A stretch of 64,000 bases of DNA from Ideonella sp. WA131b (GCA_023657425.1 JAGTJW010000002.1:610431-674430), one strand, 5' to 3'; counted from the stretch's first letter, positions 8,115-15,927 are shown. Numbers and translations are program-made. Notes: a model not told the origin generated them from the letters alone.

Positions 8115-8771
8115 TCAAGTGCTTGGAGGCGCAGCGCTTGACGCGCGCAGCCGCTCCCGCGCTTGTCGTCGAGCACTCTCTGGTAAGGACAGGCATGCGG
8201 CAGCGCGCTCATCGCCGATCAACTGCACCACCCAATCCATGTGCACGTTAAGCACGCGCATGCGTGCACAGATCAATGCATTGTGTACAGCCTCGGCGAC
8301 CGCAGCCACGCCAATGGCGTGCTCGAACTCAGCACTCGCGAGCAGATCGGCTGTGCAGCCCAACGGTATGGCGGCATGGCGTTCGGCCGCGAGACGCCTT
8401 GCCTTTCGCTCGTCGATCAGGGCACACGCGCCCGCTTCCACCGCATAGGCAATCGTTGCCGCCTCGCCGTCGTCGAGGGTCTCACCGGCAGAGCCGACCA
8501 CTAGGGCTTCAAAGTAGAGCAATCCTTGAGGCCCGAGCTTTACCACCTCGAGAACGTTCGCATTGATCAACGCAGCTAGCTTGATCGCGTCCTGTCGGCC
8601 TTTGCGCAGGCCGTTCTCGACCTCATCAACCACAACATCGACAACCGCGACGCGGTGCGGCAGTGCCCTGACTATCTGCTCCGCGCACCCCGTCGCGTTC
8701 AAGTTGATGATGACGCTTGCATCCGCAATCAGCAGTGCGGGAGGTTCAGGTAAGGAGGGTCGGCGCGCCAT
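8115..8771 (-). CDS. PIN-domain protein (putative nuclease) of the QueC/ImmA cassette
   Basis: A 218-aa protein with a PIN-like fold, a family of Mg2+-dependent ribonucleases that includes VapC toxins. It has the first acidic residue in LLIADASVIINL (D17), the second in VVDVVVDEVENG (D49/E50), and further acidic residues in LDDGEAATIAYA (D101/E103) and LIDERKAR (D120). The C-terminal part (about 140-218) is Ala/Arg-rich with no recognised domain. The start at 8771 is chosen because AGGAGG lies 9 nt upstream; an ATG at 8780 would abut that ribosome site. The gene overlaps the end of the ImmA-like gene by 26 bp and is the last of the cassette. No small VapB-like antitoxin is adjacent, so control may come from the peptidase/HTH protein. 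Being the effector is inference. Confidence 0.8.
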   Translation of the reverse strand: MARRPSLPEPPALLIADASVIINLNATGCAEQIVRALPHRVAVVDVVVDEVENGLRKGRQDAIKLAALINANVLEVVKLGPQGLLYFEALVVGSAGETLDDGEAATIAYAVEAGACALIDERKARRLAAERHAAIPLGCTADLLASAEFEHAIGVAAVAEAVHNALICARMRVLNVHMDWVVQLIGDERAAACLSLPESARRQARERLRASSAAPPST

Positions 8772-9933
8772 CGGCCTCATCCTCCTGCAGGTCGATGTCT
8801 TGCAGCACTTCGCGCAGCTCAATGCGATCAAGGTTAAGTAGACGCGCCAACTGCCCTTCGCTAAGTAGTTCTCGGCGATACGCTTCGGCAGCCAGCAGGT
8901 TGAGGCGGATCGTCGTCGGCTTGTCGGCCTCCTGCTTGTGGCGATCCGGCGTGCGCAGGTCGCCCAGCACTTGGACGGCTTGCTCGTCGGTGATGCCGCC
9001 GTTGTCAGCGAACCAGTCCCAGGTGCCCTTCCTGGTCAGGCCCAGTTCCTCAAGCCGCCGCACCATGGCTTCACGCGAAACACCGAAGAAGTGCGCCATG
9101 ACGATGATGTGGCGGCGCGTTAGGTGCGTGGAACCTGCCGTCACTTCCTGGAACTTCTGCCGGACCGCACCAGCGGGCGTCAGGAAGGAGCGCCCGAATG
9201 CATTGGCGTAGCGTTCCTCGCGCGTGTTCTCGGGCTCGTCTGCATGCAGGACCTCCGGCTGATGCCGGACAGATATGAAGTGCCCCAGCTCGTGCCCGCC
9301 GGTCTGGTTGCGGCGATCGCGCGGATGATTCGCATTGAGGAGGATGCAGGCACCCAGCGTATCGTCGTACACGAACACACCGGAGACCGACCCTTCGAAG
9401 CGCCGTGCATACACCCGTATGCCAAGCTCCATTTCCAGCAGGGTCACGATGTCGGCAATGGGTGCAAAGCCAAGGCCCAGACGCTGGCGTAGCTCTAACG
9501 CATCCTGTTCGGCCTGCGCCCGCACATCGCCCGGCAGAATGGGGCGCTCCGGCGGATAGTTGCGCGCGCGCTTGACGCCCAGCAGGTTCTCCAGTTCGAC
9601 TTCCGCGCGCGCGAGGCTGGCGAGCAGTTCGGTGGCCACCGCAGCGGAAGTGTCCTTCGCGTCAAACAACTTCCGGAAGCGCGGGATCAGGTCTACATGG
9701 ACCGACTCGCGACGCAGGATCGCGTTCACCGATACGCGGTAGAGCCTGGCGAGCTCCTGCAACTCGTCGATCCGCAGACGCCGCTGTCCTTGCTCGATCG
9801 CAACGAGCGTCGTCCGCGCGACTGAGATCGCGTCGGCCGCCTGTTTCTGCGTGATGTTCGCGGCCTCGCGGGCAAGGCGCAGCCGCTCACCGACTTCGGC
9901 AGGCGCGGTCTGGCTCAAAAAGGAATCGCTCAT
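8746..9933 (-). CDS. XRE-family HTH regulator fused to an ImmA/IrrE-type metallopeptidase
   Basis: A 395-aa two-domain protein. Residues about 13-72 form a lambda-repressor-like HTH (RLRLAREAANITQKQAADA, then RTTLVAIEQGQRRL). Residues about 145-290 form an ImmA/IrrE (DUF955) peptidase with the zinc motif HELGH at 214-218 and the third-ligand region REERYANAFGRSFL (E239/E240). The tail (about 300-395) is unassigned and Leu/Glu-rich. ImmA/IrrE proteins cleave repressors and so switch on mobile elements, stress responses or toxins; HTH-peptidase fusions often accompany toxin-antitoxin and defence genes. The ATG at 9933 overlaps the stop codon of the QueC-like gene as ATGA. It probably regulates the palindromic promoter at 11895-11930 and senses a trigger; its target is unknown. 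Confidence 0.88.
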   Translation of the reverse strand: MSDSFLSQTAPAEVGERLRLAREAANITQKQAADAISVARTTLVAIEQGQRRLRIDELQELARLYRVSVNAILRRESVHVDLIPRFRKLFDAKDTSAAVATELLASLARAEVELENLLGVKRARNYPPERPILPGDVRAQAEQDALELRQRLGLGFAPIADIVTLLEMELGIRVYARRFEGSVSGVFVYDDTLGACILLNANHPRDRRNQTGGHELGHFISVRHQPEVLHADEPENTREERYANAFGRSFLTPAGAVRQKFQEVTAGSTHLTRRHIIVMAHFFGVSREAMVRRLEELGLTRKGTWDWFADNGGITDEQAVQVLGDLRTPDRHKQEADKPTTIRLNLLAAEAYRRELLSEGQLARLLNLDRIELREVLQDIDLQEDEADGAPTLLT

Positions 9934-11312
9934 GACCGTGCCACCCAGTTCGCGACGAACGAGTCAGGCCCGAGGGAATCAAGAAAATCCATCCATTCAC
10001 TTTCATGTTGATTCAGTAGGCGGTTCATCGAGGCAAGGACAGTGTCTTGCGGGACTCCACGAGATCGACTGAGCTGCGCGACGGTCAGGTCAATCGTTCC
10101 CTTGTTCATGGGCGACTTCTGAAGCGTTGCCAGATGGTCAAGATGCAGCGCACCCGCGATGGCGTACTCGCGTTGAGCCTTCGTGATGTGCTCAAAGGCG
10201 GCACTCGCACCGCCTTCGAAGGTCGGCGCCGAGAGGTCTTCCCAGACGTAGGTTTCCTTTGCTTCGGCAAGACCGGCGGCGTGAACGCTGAGCCGACGCA
10301 GCATGCAGGCCGCACAGATGCCGCACTGGCGTTTTTGTCTGGCAACCGACGAATGCCGGTTCTGCTGCCAGCATGACCACGTCTTGTTCCACGAAGCGCC
10401 GTCGGCGCACTCCTTGGCAAAGGCCGCGAGCGTTTCTCCCTTGGTGTTCCAGAGCCGGGGAAAGTCGAAGCGGACGCGGTGCCCGAACAAGGCATGGAGG
10501 AAAGTCTCCATCCTGTCCGTGAAGAGCGGGTAGGAGCGGTAGTCCTCGTAACCCTTTCCCACCGCGACCAGCACAGGCCCGATAGACCCCTGACCGCTCT
10601 CCGTCACGATGATGCGCTCGGCCTTGATCATGTAGGCGGCAATGCCACTGATCGTCGCGAATTTGAAGCCGCGCGAGCGCGCGCTCGATTCGACGAATTC
10701 GCCCGCCTTCGGCTTGACCCGGTAGGGAATGGAGGTGAATGGCTGCTTCTTCCCAGACGGCTCCACAACAGGCAGAAACTCTTTCCTGCCAAGCCGCACG
10801 CGCATCAGTCCATCACCCAGCTCACGATGCATCAGCCCCGCGACCGCCCGCGAATCGAGACCCTCACTGAATGGGATAACAGCGCGGGCATTGCCGGGCA
10901 TCTCGAATGCAAACTGCTGGGGCACATAAGCTGGTGACTTGCGCGGAGTGAACGAGATTTCCCAGCAGTCCCCAGTCAGAAAGTCGAGCGCATCCTTGAG
11001 GCTGTCGCTCACCGGTGGCGTTTTCCAGCAGTCCGGATCGTGGACAGGGATGCGCAATTCGATGTTGCGACCCCAGTGCTGCGTCTGCCGCCGCTGAATG
11101 CGGTCGCAGAACTCAACCGCCGCAGCGACGACCAGTGCGTCGAAGATGACTGGCTCCCACTGCGCGAGGCAGTAGCTCTCCAGATGGCACGTCGAGAACG
11201 CCAGATCAGCACCGATCTCACAGGGTCGGCAGCCCCGTCTTGCGCGGACCCCGGCCTCGACAACATCTACGCGCAAGGAGGGAGCGGAAGGCTCGTGATC
11301 TTCGCGCTTCAT
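9930..11312 (-). CDS. QueC-like PP-loop protein (7-cyano-7-deazaguanine synthase family, defence-type)
   Basis: A 460-aa protein, about twice the length of housekeeping QueC. It has a PP-loop ATP-binding motif PFSEGLDSR (S149-S154, a variant of SGGxDS), the stretch IIVTESGQGSIGP at about 234-246, and a cysteine cluster C314...C330-x2-C333-x2-C336 that corresponds to the QueC zinc site. Residues 1-140 and 360-460 are extra. Similar long QueC-like proteins occur in QatABCD (QatC) and type IV CBASS (Cap9), where they are reported to attach a deazaguanine to a partner protein. No queD/queE/queF or DNA-modifying dpd genes are nearby, so queuosine synthesis or DNA modification is unlikely. The ATG at 11312 overlaps the upstream stop codon (ATGA); a longer frame to 11390 runs inside the upstream gene and is rejected. 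Confidence 0.85.
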   Translation of the reverse strand: MKREDHEPSAPSLRVDVVEAGVRARRGCRPCEIGADLAFSTCHLESYCLAQWEPVIFDALVVAAAVEFCDRIQRRQTQHWGRNIELRIPVHDPDCWKTPPVSDSLKDALDFLTGDCWEISFTPRKSPAYVPQQFAFEMPGNARAVIPFSEGLDSRAVAGLMHRELGDGLMRVRLGRKEFLPVVEPSGKKQPFTSIPYRVKPKAGEFVESSARSRGFKFATISGIAAYMIKAERIIVTESGQGSIGPVLVAVGKGYEDYRSYPLFTDRMETFLHALFGHRVRFDFPRLWNTKGETLAAFAKECADGASWNKTWSCWQQNRHSSVARQKRQCGICAACMLRRLSVHAAGLAEAKETYVWEDLSAPTFEGGASAAFEHITKAQREYAIAGALHLDHLATLQKSPMNKGTIDLTVAQLSRSRGVPQDTVLASMNRLLNQHESEWMDFLDSLGPDSFVANWVARS

Positions 11313-11881
11313 AACAATGCCACTCCTTCGTCGATATCCGCGTGCTTGCGCACGCTGCTGCGCCGCGCGCGCGGTTCCAGCCCGGCGCATTGCCGGGCCA
11401 GGGCGTCGAGGTCAGCGGTGCCGACGGCTTGCCCGATGCGCTCACGCACCTGCCGCGTCAGGCGCGCCGAAGCCTCGCGGCAGTAGTGCTCCTCGATCTG
11501 CCGGGTTGCTCGGGCGTTGTAGGTGTCGAGCGTCCGTCTCGCTGCTTCAGCAAGGCCCGTCTCTCCCGTCAGTCCTTCGCTGAGGACACATGAAGCGTGG
11601 GCGCCGAACGTGCGTCCCAGGCCGTAGCCCGCGTTGTCACTCACGACGGCATCGATCCGGGCAAGCCGCATGTCGGAGAACAGCCCCGGTTCCCGCTCTA
11701 GAAACACTTCCCGGATGCCCTTGACGATGGCAGCAGGAACCTCGTTGCGCCAGGTGGTCGAGAGCGCATGTTTGGCCGCCGCGCAAGTGTCCGCGCGGTC
11801 GAAGTTCGCGTTCTCCGCGAACTTCGCCAGTCGCTTCCATCCCCGCGACATGGGCAGGCTTCGATACGGGCCATCGCTCAT
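11309..11881 (-). CDS. Unrecognised 190-aa protein, first gene of the QueC/ImmA/PIN cassette
   Basis: I do not recognise this family. The protein starts MSDGPYRSLPMSRGWKRLA; the ATG at 11881 is chosen because GGAG lies 6 nt upstream, whereas the ATG at 11887 abuts that site. It is probably soluble and helical, with no signal peptide or membrane segment, and is rich in Ala, Arg and Glu; it holds four scattered cysteines. The first 25 residues are basic, and the rest looks like a run of amphipathic helices (for example ERIGQAVGTADLDALARQCA). It is the first gene after a palindrome-rich promoter and is coupled to the QueC-like gene by ATGA, implying that the two products act together. By analogy with Qat and type IV CBASS it might be the protein modified by the QueC-like enzyme; that is inference. 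Confidence 0.75.
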   Translation of the reverse strand: MSDGPYRSLPMSRGWKRLAKFAENANFDRADTCAAAKHALSTTWRNEVPAAIVKGIREVFLEREPGLFSDMRLARIDAVVSDNAGYGLGRTFGAHASCVLSEGLTGETGLAEAARRTLDTYNARATRQIEEHYCREASARLTRQVRERIGQAVGTADLDALARQCAGLEPRARRSSVRKHADIDEGVALL

Positions 11882-11894
11882 GGACATCTCCAAT

Positions 11895-11930
11895 GTCAGC
11901 AATGTTGACGAATATTCCTGACAATGTCAA
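11895..11930 (-). promoter_or_regulatory. Promoter with overlapping palindromic operators for the QueC/ImmA/PIN cassette
   Basis: On the minus strand a consensus -35 TTGACA (11925-11930) is followed after 17 bp by a weak -10 (CAACAT, 11902-11907). The -35 is embedded in the perfect palindrome TGACATTGTCA (11919-11929). A second dyad, GTCA...TGAC, spans 11895-11909, and a third, GAATATTC, lies between them (11910-11917). The word CATTG occurs three times in this region and just downstream. This looks like an autoregulated operator for the HTH-ImmA protein encoded in the operon. Confidence 0.55.
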
Positions 11931-12086
11931 CTCCTTGAGTTCGCGGCGGCTGGAGCTGCCACCTTGGCCTAGCTTGCTGTCGGTGCAGACCCGCCGCTCG
12001 CCGACGGGGTAGCCCAGCCTCGAAACCCCGCCCTCCCGCCCTCCGTTTCCCCGAGACGCCGCCAGGACCACGCCTGACGATGGGGC

Positions 12087-14558
12087 GTGCCTCCCCCCAC
12101 CCCGCCCGGCCCCAATAGCCACCACCCTGTCCCCTCGCCATCCACGGCGAGCCGCGCGTCGCCATTCCGCCGCTTCGTCGCCTGCGTCACCGCCGTCTGC
12201 TTCCTGGCGACGCAGACCGCCGCCGTCGCCGGCCCGCACGAGGAAGGTGTCGCCGCAGGCCAGTCCGCGAACCCGGTCGCGCGCGGCAGCGTCACCACCC
12301 CCGGCGCCACCGCCGTGGTACCGGGCTACACGACCACGCCGCCCGAGCGCAGCCACTACCGCCAGCCCAACCTGTCGTCGCAGGGCAGCGCGCGGCTGGC
12401 CGCCTGTTCGCTGACCCCCACCGATCCGCTCTGCCAGGCGCAGCGCGGCGCCGTCTCCTCGGCCAACACGCCGCGCCCGACGATCGGCGCCTATGACCCC
12501 GCCGTTGCTGCCGCGCGCGCGATCGGCCGCACGCCTTCGGTCGAGCTGGGCAGCCTGGCCGCCTACTACAGCGGTTGCACCACCACGGCCACCGCTGTGC
12601 CCGCCGGCATGCAGCCGCGCAGTTGCCTGCGCTACCTCGGCGTCGGCAACTACAGCTGCAGCCGCAGCTTGACCGTCAGCACGACAAGGACCACGAGTTG
12701 CAACCCGGGCGACTGGTTCGCCCATGCTGCCTCCGGCCGCACCGGTCTGGCCGTGCAGTGCCTGCCCGACCGCGCCGTCACGGCACAGCACTTCCGCGTC
12801 ACCCAGGACGGCAACCCGCTCAGCTTCTTCGACGTGGACATGACGACGCCGGTCGTCTTCCCGCAGATCGTCTCGGTCCTCGACACCACCTACTCGATGA
12901 TCGACGGGCTGCCCATCCGGACGGCCGTCTGGGTGGCTGACAAGAGCTGCAGCGGATCGACCTGCAGCCTGACTGCGATGGTGGCCCCGGAGCGCGCCGA
13001 GGTCTGCACGGGTGGCGGCGACTCCGGCTACAGCTGCACCAGCGTCGAGCCCTTCCTCAAGGTCTACGCCGCTTGCCGCGCAGGCACGCAGAGCGGCGAC
13101 AACATCCAGGACACCGTCTGCCAGGGCGACAGCGGCTGCACCACCACCGTCTTGGACGGCAGCAAGTGCTACGCACCTGCGCCCGGCTGGACGCCCTACG
13201 CCGGCATCGACATCACGGGCACGGTGGGCGGCACCTACTGGAACATCGACACCGACCGGGCCGTGATCGGCTGGACGCCGAACCCCGCATTCGGCCCGAT
13301 CCCGACGATGCGGCTGTCCTACACGAGGCCGGCCACCACGGTCACCGAAGCCGACCGCTGGGATGACCAGTGCCCGAGCCTGGACGCCGGTGGCCGCTGC
13401 ACCACCCCCACGCCAGCCGTCTGCACCGATGGCCCGGCGACCAAGGTCGTCGATGGCGTGGCCGTCACCCGCAGCTGCTGGGAGTACACCAGCACGATGT
13501 CCTGCAGCGGCGGCGCGTCGGCCGACCAGTGCGCACCCCTGGTGGCGGCAGGCTGCACCCCGCAGTCGTCGACCTGCCGGCAGGCCCATGCCGTCACCGG
13601 CGTGTGCGAGGTGTTCGAGGACGGTTACAGCTGCCCCGTGCCGGCAGAGACTGTCACGACCAGCAGCAACTGCCCCACCAACGTCTTCTGCCTGGGCGGC
13701 AACTGCTTCGACATCGGCGCGCCGAACGACCCGGACTTCGCGCGCAGCATGTCGATGCTCGAGGCCGGGCGCGAAGCCGGCATCTACCTGGATGCAGACC
13801 GCATGCAGGTCTTCAAGGGCGAGGAGAACCGCTGCCGCGACCGCCTGTTGAAGAACTGCTGCTACGCCGACGGGGCGGGCGCGGGCATGACCAACCAGAG
13901 CATCTTCGGCGGCGGCTCGCGCCTGGTCTTTGATGTGCTGATGAACTCGCAGAACCAGCAGTTCATCTACCAGGGCATCTCGGCCCTGCTGATGGGCGGT
14001 GGCTTCAGCGGCACGTACACGACCTACGGCGTGACGGTGGCCGTCAACGGAGCCGCCCTGCCCGCAGGCTCGGTGGCCGTGTACGCCGGCGAAAGCATCG
14101 TGGTGGCCTTCGACCCCTGGACGCTAGCCATCGCGGTGATCATCTACATCGTCCTTTCGATGATGTCGTGCAACGAGCACGAGGGAAAGCTGGCGATGAA
14201 GGAAGGCGCCAGGCTGTGCCACACGATCGGCACCTGGTGCTCATCCTGCTTCCGGGTCCTGGGCGTGTGCGTGTCCTGCGTCGAGCGCACCACCTCGAAG
14301 TGCTGCTTCAACTCGATGCTGGCGCGCATCGTCAATGAACAGGGCCGCGCGCAGATCGGCAAGGGCTGGGGCGGTGCGCAGAACGCCGACTGTTCGGGTT
14401 TCACGGTGGCCCAGTTGCAGACGCTCAACTTCGCGGCAATGGACTTGTCGGAGTTCTATGCGTCGCTGGTGCCGACACTGCCGAACGTTGGCGCGCTGCA
14501 GGCCGGCAGCGCCAGCCGCATTCCCACCTGCTACTACGGCCAGGGGAAGTGCCAATGA
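12087..14558 (+). CDS. traN: TraN, F-type mating-pair stabilisation protein
   Basis: An 823-aa secreted Cys-rich protein of the TraN family. In F-type systems TraN is an outer-membrane protein that contacts the recipient and stabilises mating pairs. An N-terminal signal peptide is visible (RRFVACVTAVCFLATQTAAVA, about 28-48) and several dozen cysteines are spread over the chain. The conserved C-terminal part includes ENRCRDRLLKNCCYADGAG, SCVERTTSKCCFNSMLARI and GKGWGGAQNADCSGF. The proposed start is the GTG at 12087, as no in-frame ATG precedes the signal peptide; no strong ribosome site is seen. It should directly follow trbC but is separated from it by the inserted cassette. It begins a run in the standard tra order with the next genes. 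Confidence 0.93.
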   Translation: MPPPTPPGPNSHHPVPSPSTASRASPFRRFVACVTAVCFLATQTAAVAGPHEEGVAAGQSANPVARGSVTTPGATAVVPGYTTTPPERSHYRQPNLSSQGSARLAACSLTPTDPLCQAQRGAVSSANTPRPTIGAYDPAVAAARAIGRTPSVELGSLAAYYSGCTTTATAVPAGMQPRSCLRYLGVGNYSCSRSLTVSTTRTTSCNPGDWFAHAASGRTGLAVQCLPDRAVTAQHFRVTQDGNPLSFFDVDMTTPVVFPQIVSVLDTTYSMIDGLPIRTAVWVADKSCSGSTCSLTAMVAPERAEVCTGGGDSGYSCTSVEPFLKVYAACRAGTQSGDNIQDTVCQGDSGCTTTVLDGSKCYAPAPGWTPYAGIDITGTVGGTYWNIDTDRAVIGWTPNPAFGPIPTMRLSYTRPATTVTEADRWDDQCPSLDAGGRCTTPTPAVCTDGPATKVVDGVAVTRSCWEYTSTMSCSGGASADQCAPLVAAGCTPQSSTCRQAHAVTGVCEVFEDGYSCPVPAETVTTSSNCPTNVFCLGGNCFDIGAPNDPDFARSMSMLEAGREAGIYLDADRMQVFKGEENRCRDRLLKNCCYADGAGAGMTNQSIFGGGSRLVFDVLMNSQNQQFIYQGISALLMGGGFSGTYTTYGVTVAVNGAALPAGSVAVYAGESIVVAFDPWTLAIAVIIYIVLSMMSCNEHEGKLAMKEGARLCHTIGTWCSSCFRVLGVCVSCVERTTSKCCFNSMLARIVNEQGRAQIGKGWGGAQNADCSGFTVAQLQTLNFAAMDLSEFYASLVPTLPNVGALQAGSASRIPTCYYGQGKCQ

Positions 14559-14944
14559 CCACCCCCGCCGTCCTGGCCGGCGTCGCCTGGGCCTTGATCG
14601 CCGCGGCTGCTGCGGCCCAGGAACGGCTGCCGGTCCGCGATGCCAGGCAGCTGATGCTGGCGGCCCTGGACGCACCCGACGGCAAGGCCCACGGCGTCCT
14701 CGTCGGCGAGGTGGCCGACGCGATCTCGCAGCGGTTCAAGGCAACGACGCCGATCCACATCGACGTGCGCACCGAGAAGCGCTATGCCCAGCCCGGCTGC
14801 AGCCGTCTGAGCGTGCGCTTCTGGCAGGACGGCGTGCAGCTGCCGAACTACGGCGCCGGCGGTGTGCAGGCGCCCCGGCGGCAGACGATCGACTTCGGCA
14901 TCAACTACTGCCGCGATGGCCAGCCACCGCAGTCACTGTCGTGA
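14555..14944 (+). CDS. Small secreted protein of unknown function between traN and traF
   Basis: A 129-aa protein with an N-terminal signal-like segment (AVLAGVAWALIAAAAAAQE) and a soluble remainder with two cysteines in the C-terminal half (YAQPGCSRLSVRFWQDG and FGINYCRDGQPP). I do not recognise the family. The ATG at 14555 overlaps the traN stop codon (ATGA) and is preceded by AGGGGAAG, so it is clearly translated with the conjugation genes. It ends 10 bp before traF. The position between traN and traF corresponds to that of trbE in F, but there is no membrane-protein resemblance to TrbE. A periplasmic helper in mating-pair assembly is a reasonable guess based only on position and signal peptide. 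Confidence 0.75.
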   Translation: MTTPAVLAGVAWALIAAAAAAQERLPVRDARQLMLAALDAPDGKAHGVLVGEVADAISQRFKATTPIHIDVRTEKRYAQPGCSRLSVRFWQDGVQLPNYGAGGVQAPRRQTIDFGINYCRDGQPPQSLS

Positions 14945-14954
14945 GGAGGCGCCC

Positions 14955-15878
14955 ATGAGGTTGCGCCGGCCGGCATCCCATCCCGTCGGGCTCGTCCTAT
15001 CGCTCGTCCTCTTGCTCGTCATCGGGCTTGGCACCGTGTCGATGGTCTACGCCCAGTCACAGGATTCCGGGCGAGCGTACTGGTCCGACAACTGGCGTGG
15101 CTGGCACTTTTACGAAGAGCCGGAGATCCCGCCGCCTGAACCGCCCGCCTCCACGCCGCGGCCGGTGGTGCCAGCATCAGGCGCCTCCGCTGCGGCCCGT
15201 CGCACGCCTGCCAAGCCCCCCGAGATCGTCGAGTTCGAGCGTCTGCAGAAGGCCCTCGAGGAGCGTCGCCACATCGCCATCATGCGGCCGACCGAAGCCA
15301 ACGTGCGCCGCTACATGGAGCTGGAGGCCCGGGTGGTGTCGCGCGCATCGACCTTTGCCGACGTGGCGCAGCGCATCGCCTGGGCCAGCCCGGAACTCGA
15401 CCCCACGCTCCAAGGGCGCCCGGTGAACGCCAAGGCCCTGGACGTGTTCGACCAGTTGCAGACGGCCCAGCGCAGCCAGTCCATCAGCGCACTCGGCCGC
15501 GACCACGTCCTGTTCTTCTTCTTCCGCAGCGACTGCCCCTACTGCCATGCCTTCGCGCCGACGCTCGAGGCCTTCCAGACGAGGCACGGCATCAAGGTGG
15601 TCGCGATCAGCGTCGATGGCGGCACGATCCCAGGCTTCGCCGATGCCCGGCGCGACAACGGCATCGCCACCACGCTGCGTGTGAGCCAGGTGCCCGCCGT
15701 CTACCTCGCCCAGCCCTACACCGGAAAGATCACCCCGATCGGCTTCGGCGTGCTATCCGAAGCGCAGTTGGTGGAGCGCATCTCGATCGTCGCCGCCACG
15801 CCCGACAGCGCCACCTCGCCGACCTTGGGCGGCGCTCGGAACCTGCAGGCGCAGGCCCGCATGGTCGATCCGCGCTGA
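14955..15878 (+). CDS. traF: TraF, thioredoxin-like F-type pilus assembly protein
   Basis: A 307-aa periplasmic protein of the TraF family. It has an N-terminal hydrophobic segment (LVLSLVLLLVIGLGTVSMVYA, about 13-33), a proline-rich linker, a helical region, and a thioredoxin-like domain starting near 180 with the motif DCPYC (CPYC at 194-197). Classical F TraF lacks a CxxC, but many related proteins in other conjugative elements keep it, as here, which suggests a role in disulfide formation for the Cys-rich TraN, TraU and TraH. The cis-Pro stretch QVPAVYLAQP is present. The ATG at 14955 follows GAGGAGGCGCCC, a good ribosome site. It lies 49 bp upstream of traH in the same operon. Confidence 0.92.
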   Translation: MRLRRPASHPVGLVLSLVLLLVIGLGTVSMVYAQSQDSGRAYWSDNWRGWHFYEEPEIPPPEPPASTPRPVVPASGASAAARRTPAKPPEIVEFERLQKALEERRHIAIMRPTEANVRRYMELEARVVSRASTFADVAQRIAWASPELDPTLQGRPVNAKALDVFDQLQTAQRSQSISALGRDHVLFFFFRSDCPYCHAFAPTLEAFQTRHGIKVVAISVDGGTIPGFADARRDNGIATTLRVSQVPAVYLAQPYTGKITPIGFGVLSEAQLVERISIVAATPDSATSPTLGGARNLQAQARMVDPR

Positions 15879-15927
15879 TGCAAAAGCTGCCGCCCCACTC
15901 GGCGACTTGAATCCAGAGGAGTCCGCA

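Noticed and set aside
9930..11312. QueC-like gene as part of queuosine or DNA deazapurine synthesis
   Set aside because: No queD, queE, queF, tgt or dpd genes nearby, the protein is twice the QueC length and is coupled to peptidase and PIN genes.
8115..11881. Assignment of the cassette to QatABCD or type IV CBASS
   Set aside because: Only the QueC-like gene is shared; the ATPase and TatD-like proteins of Qat and the CD-NTase of CBASS are absent.
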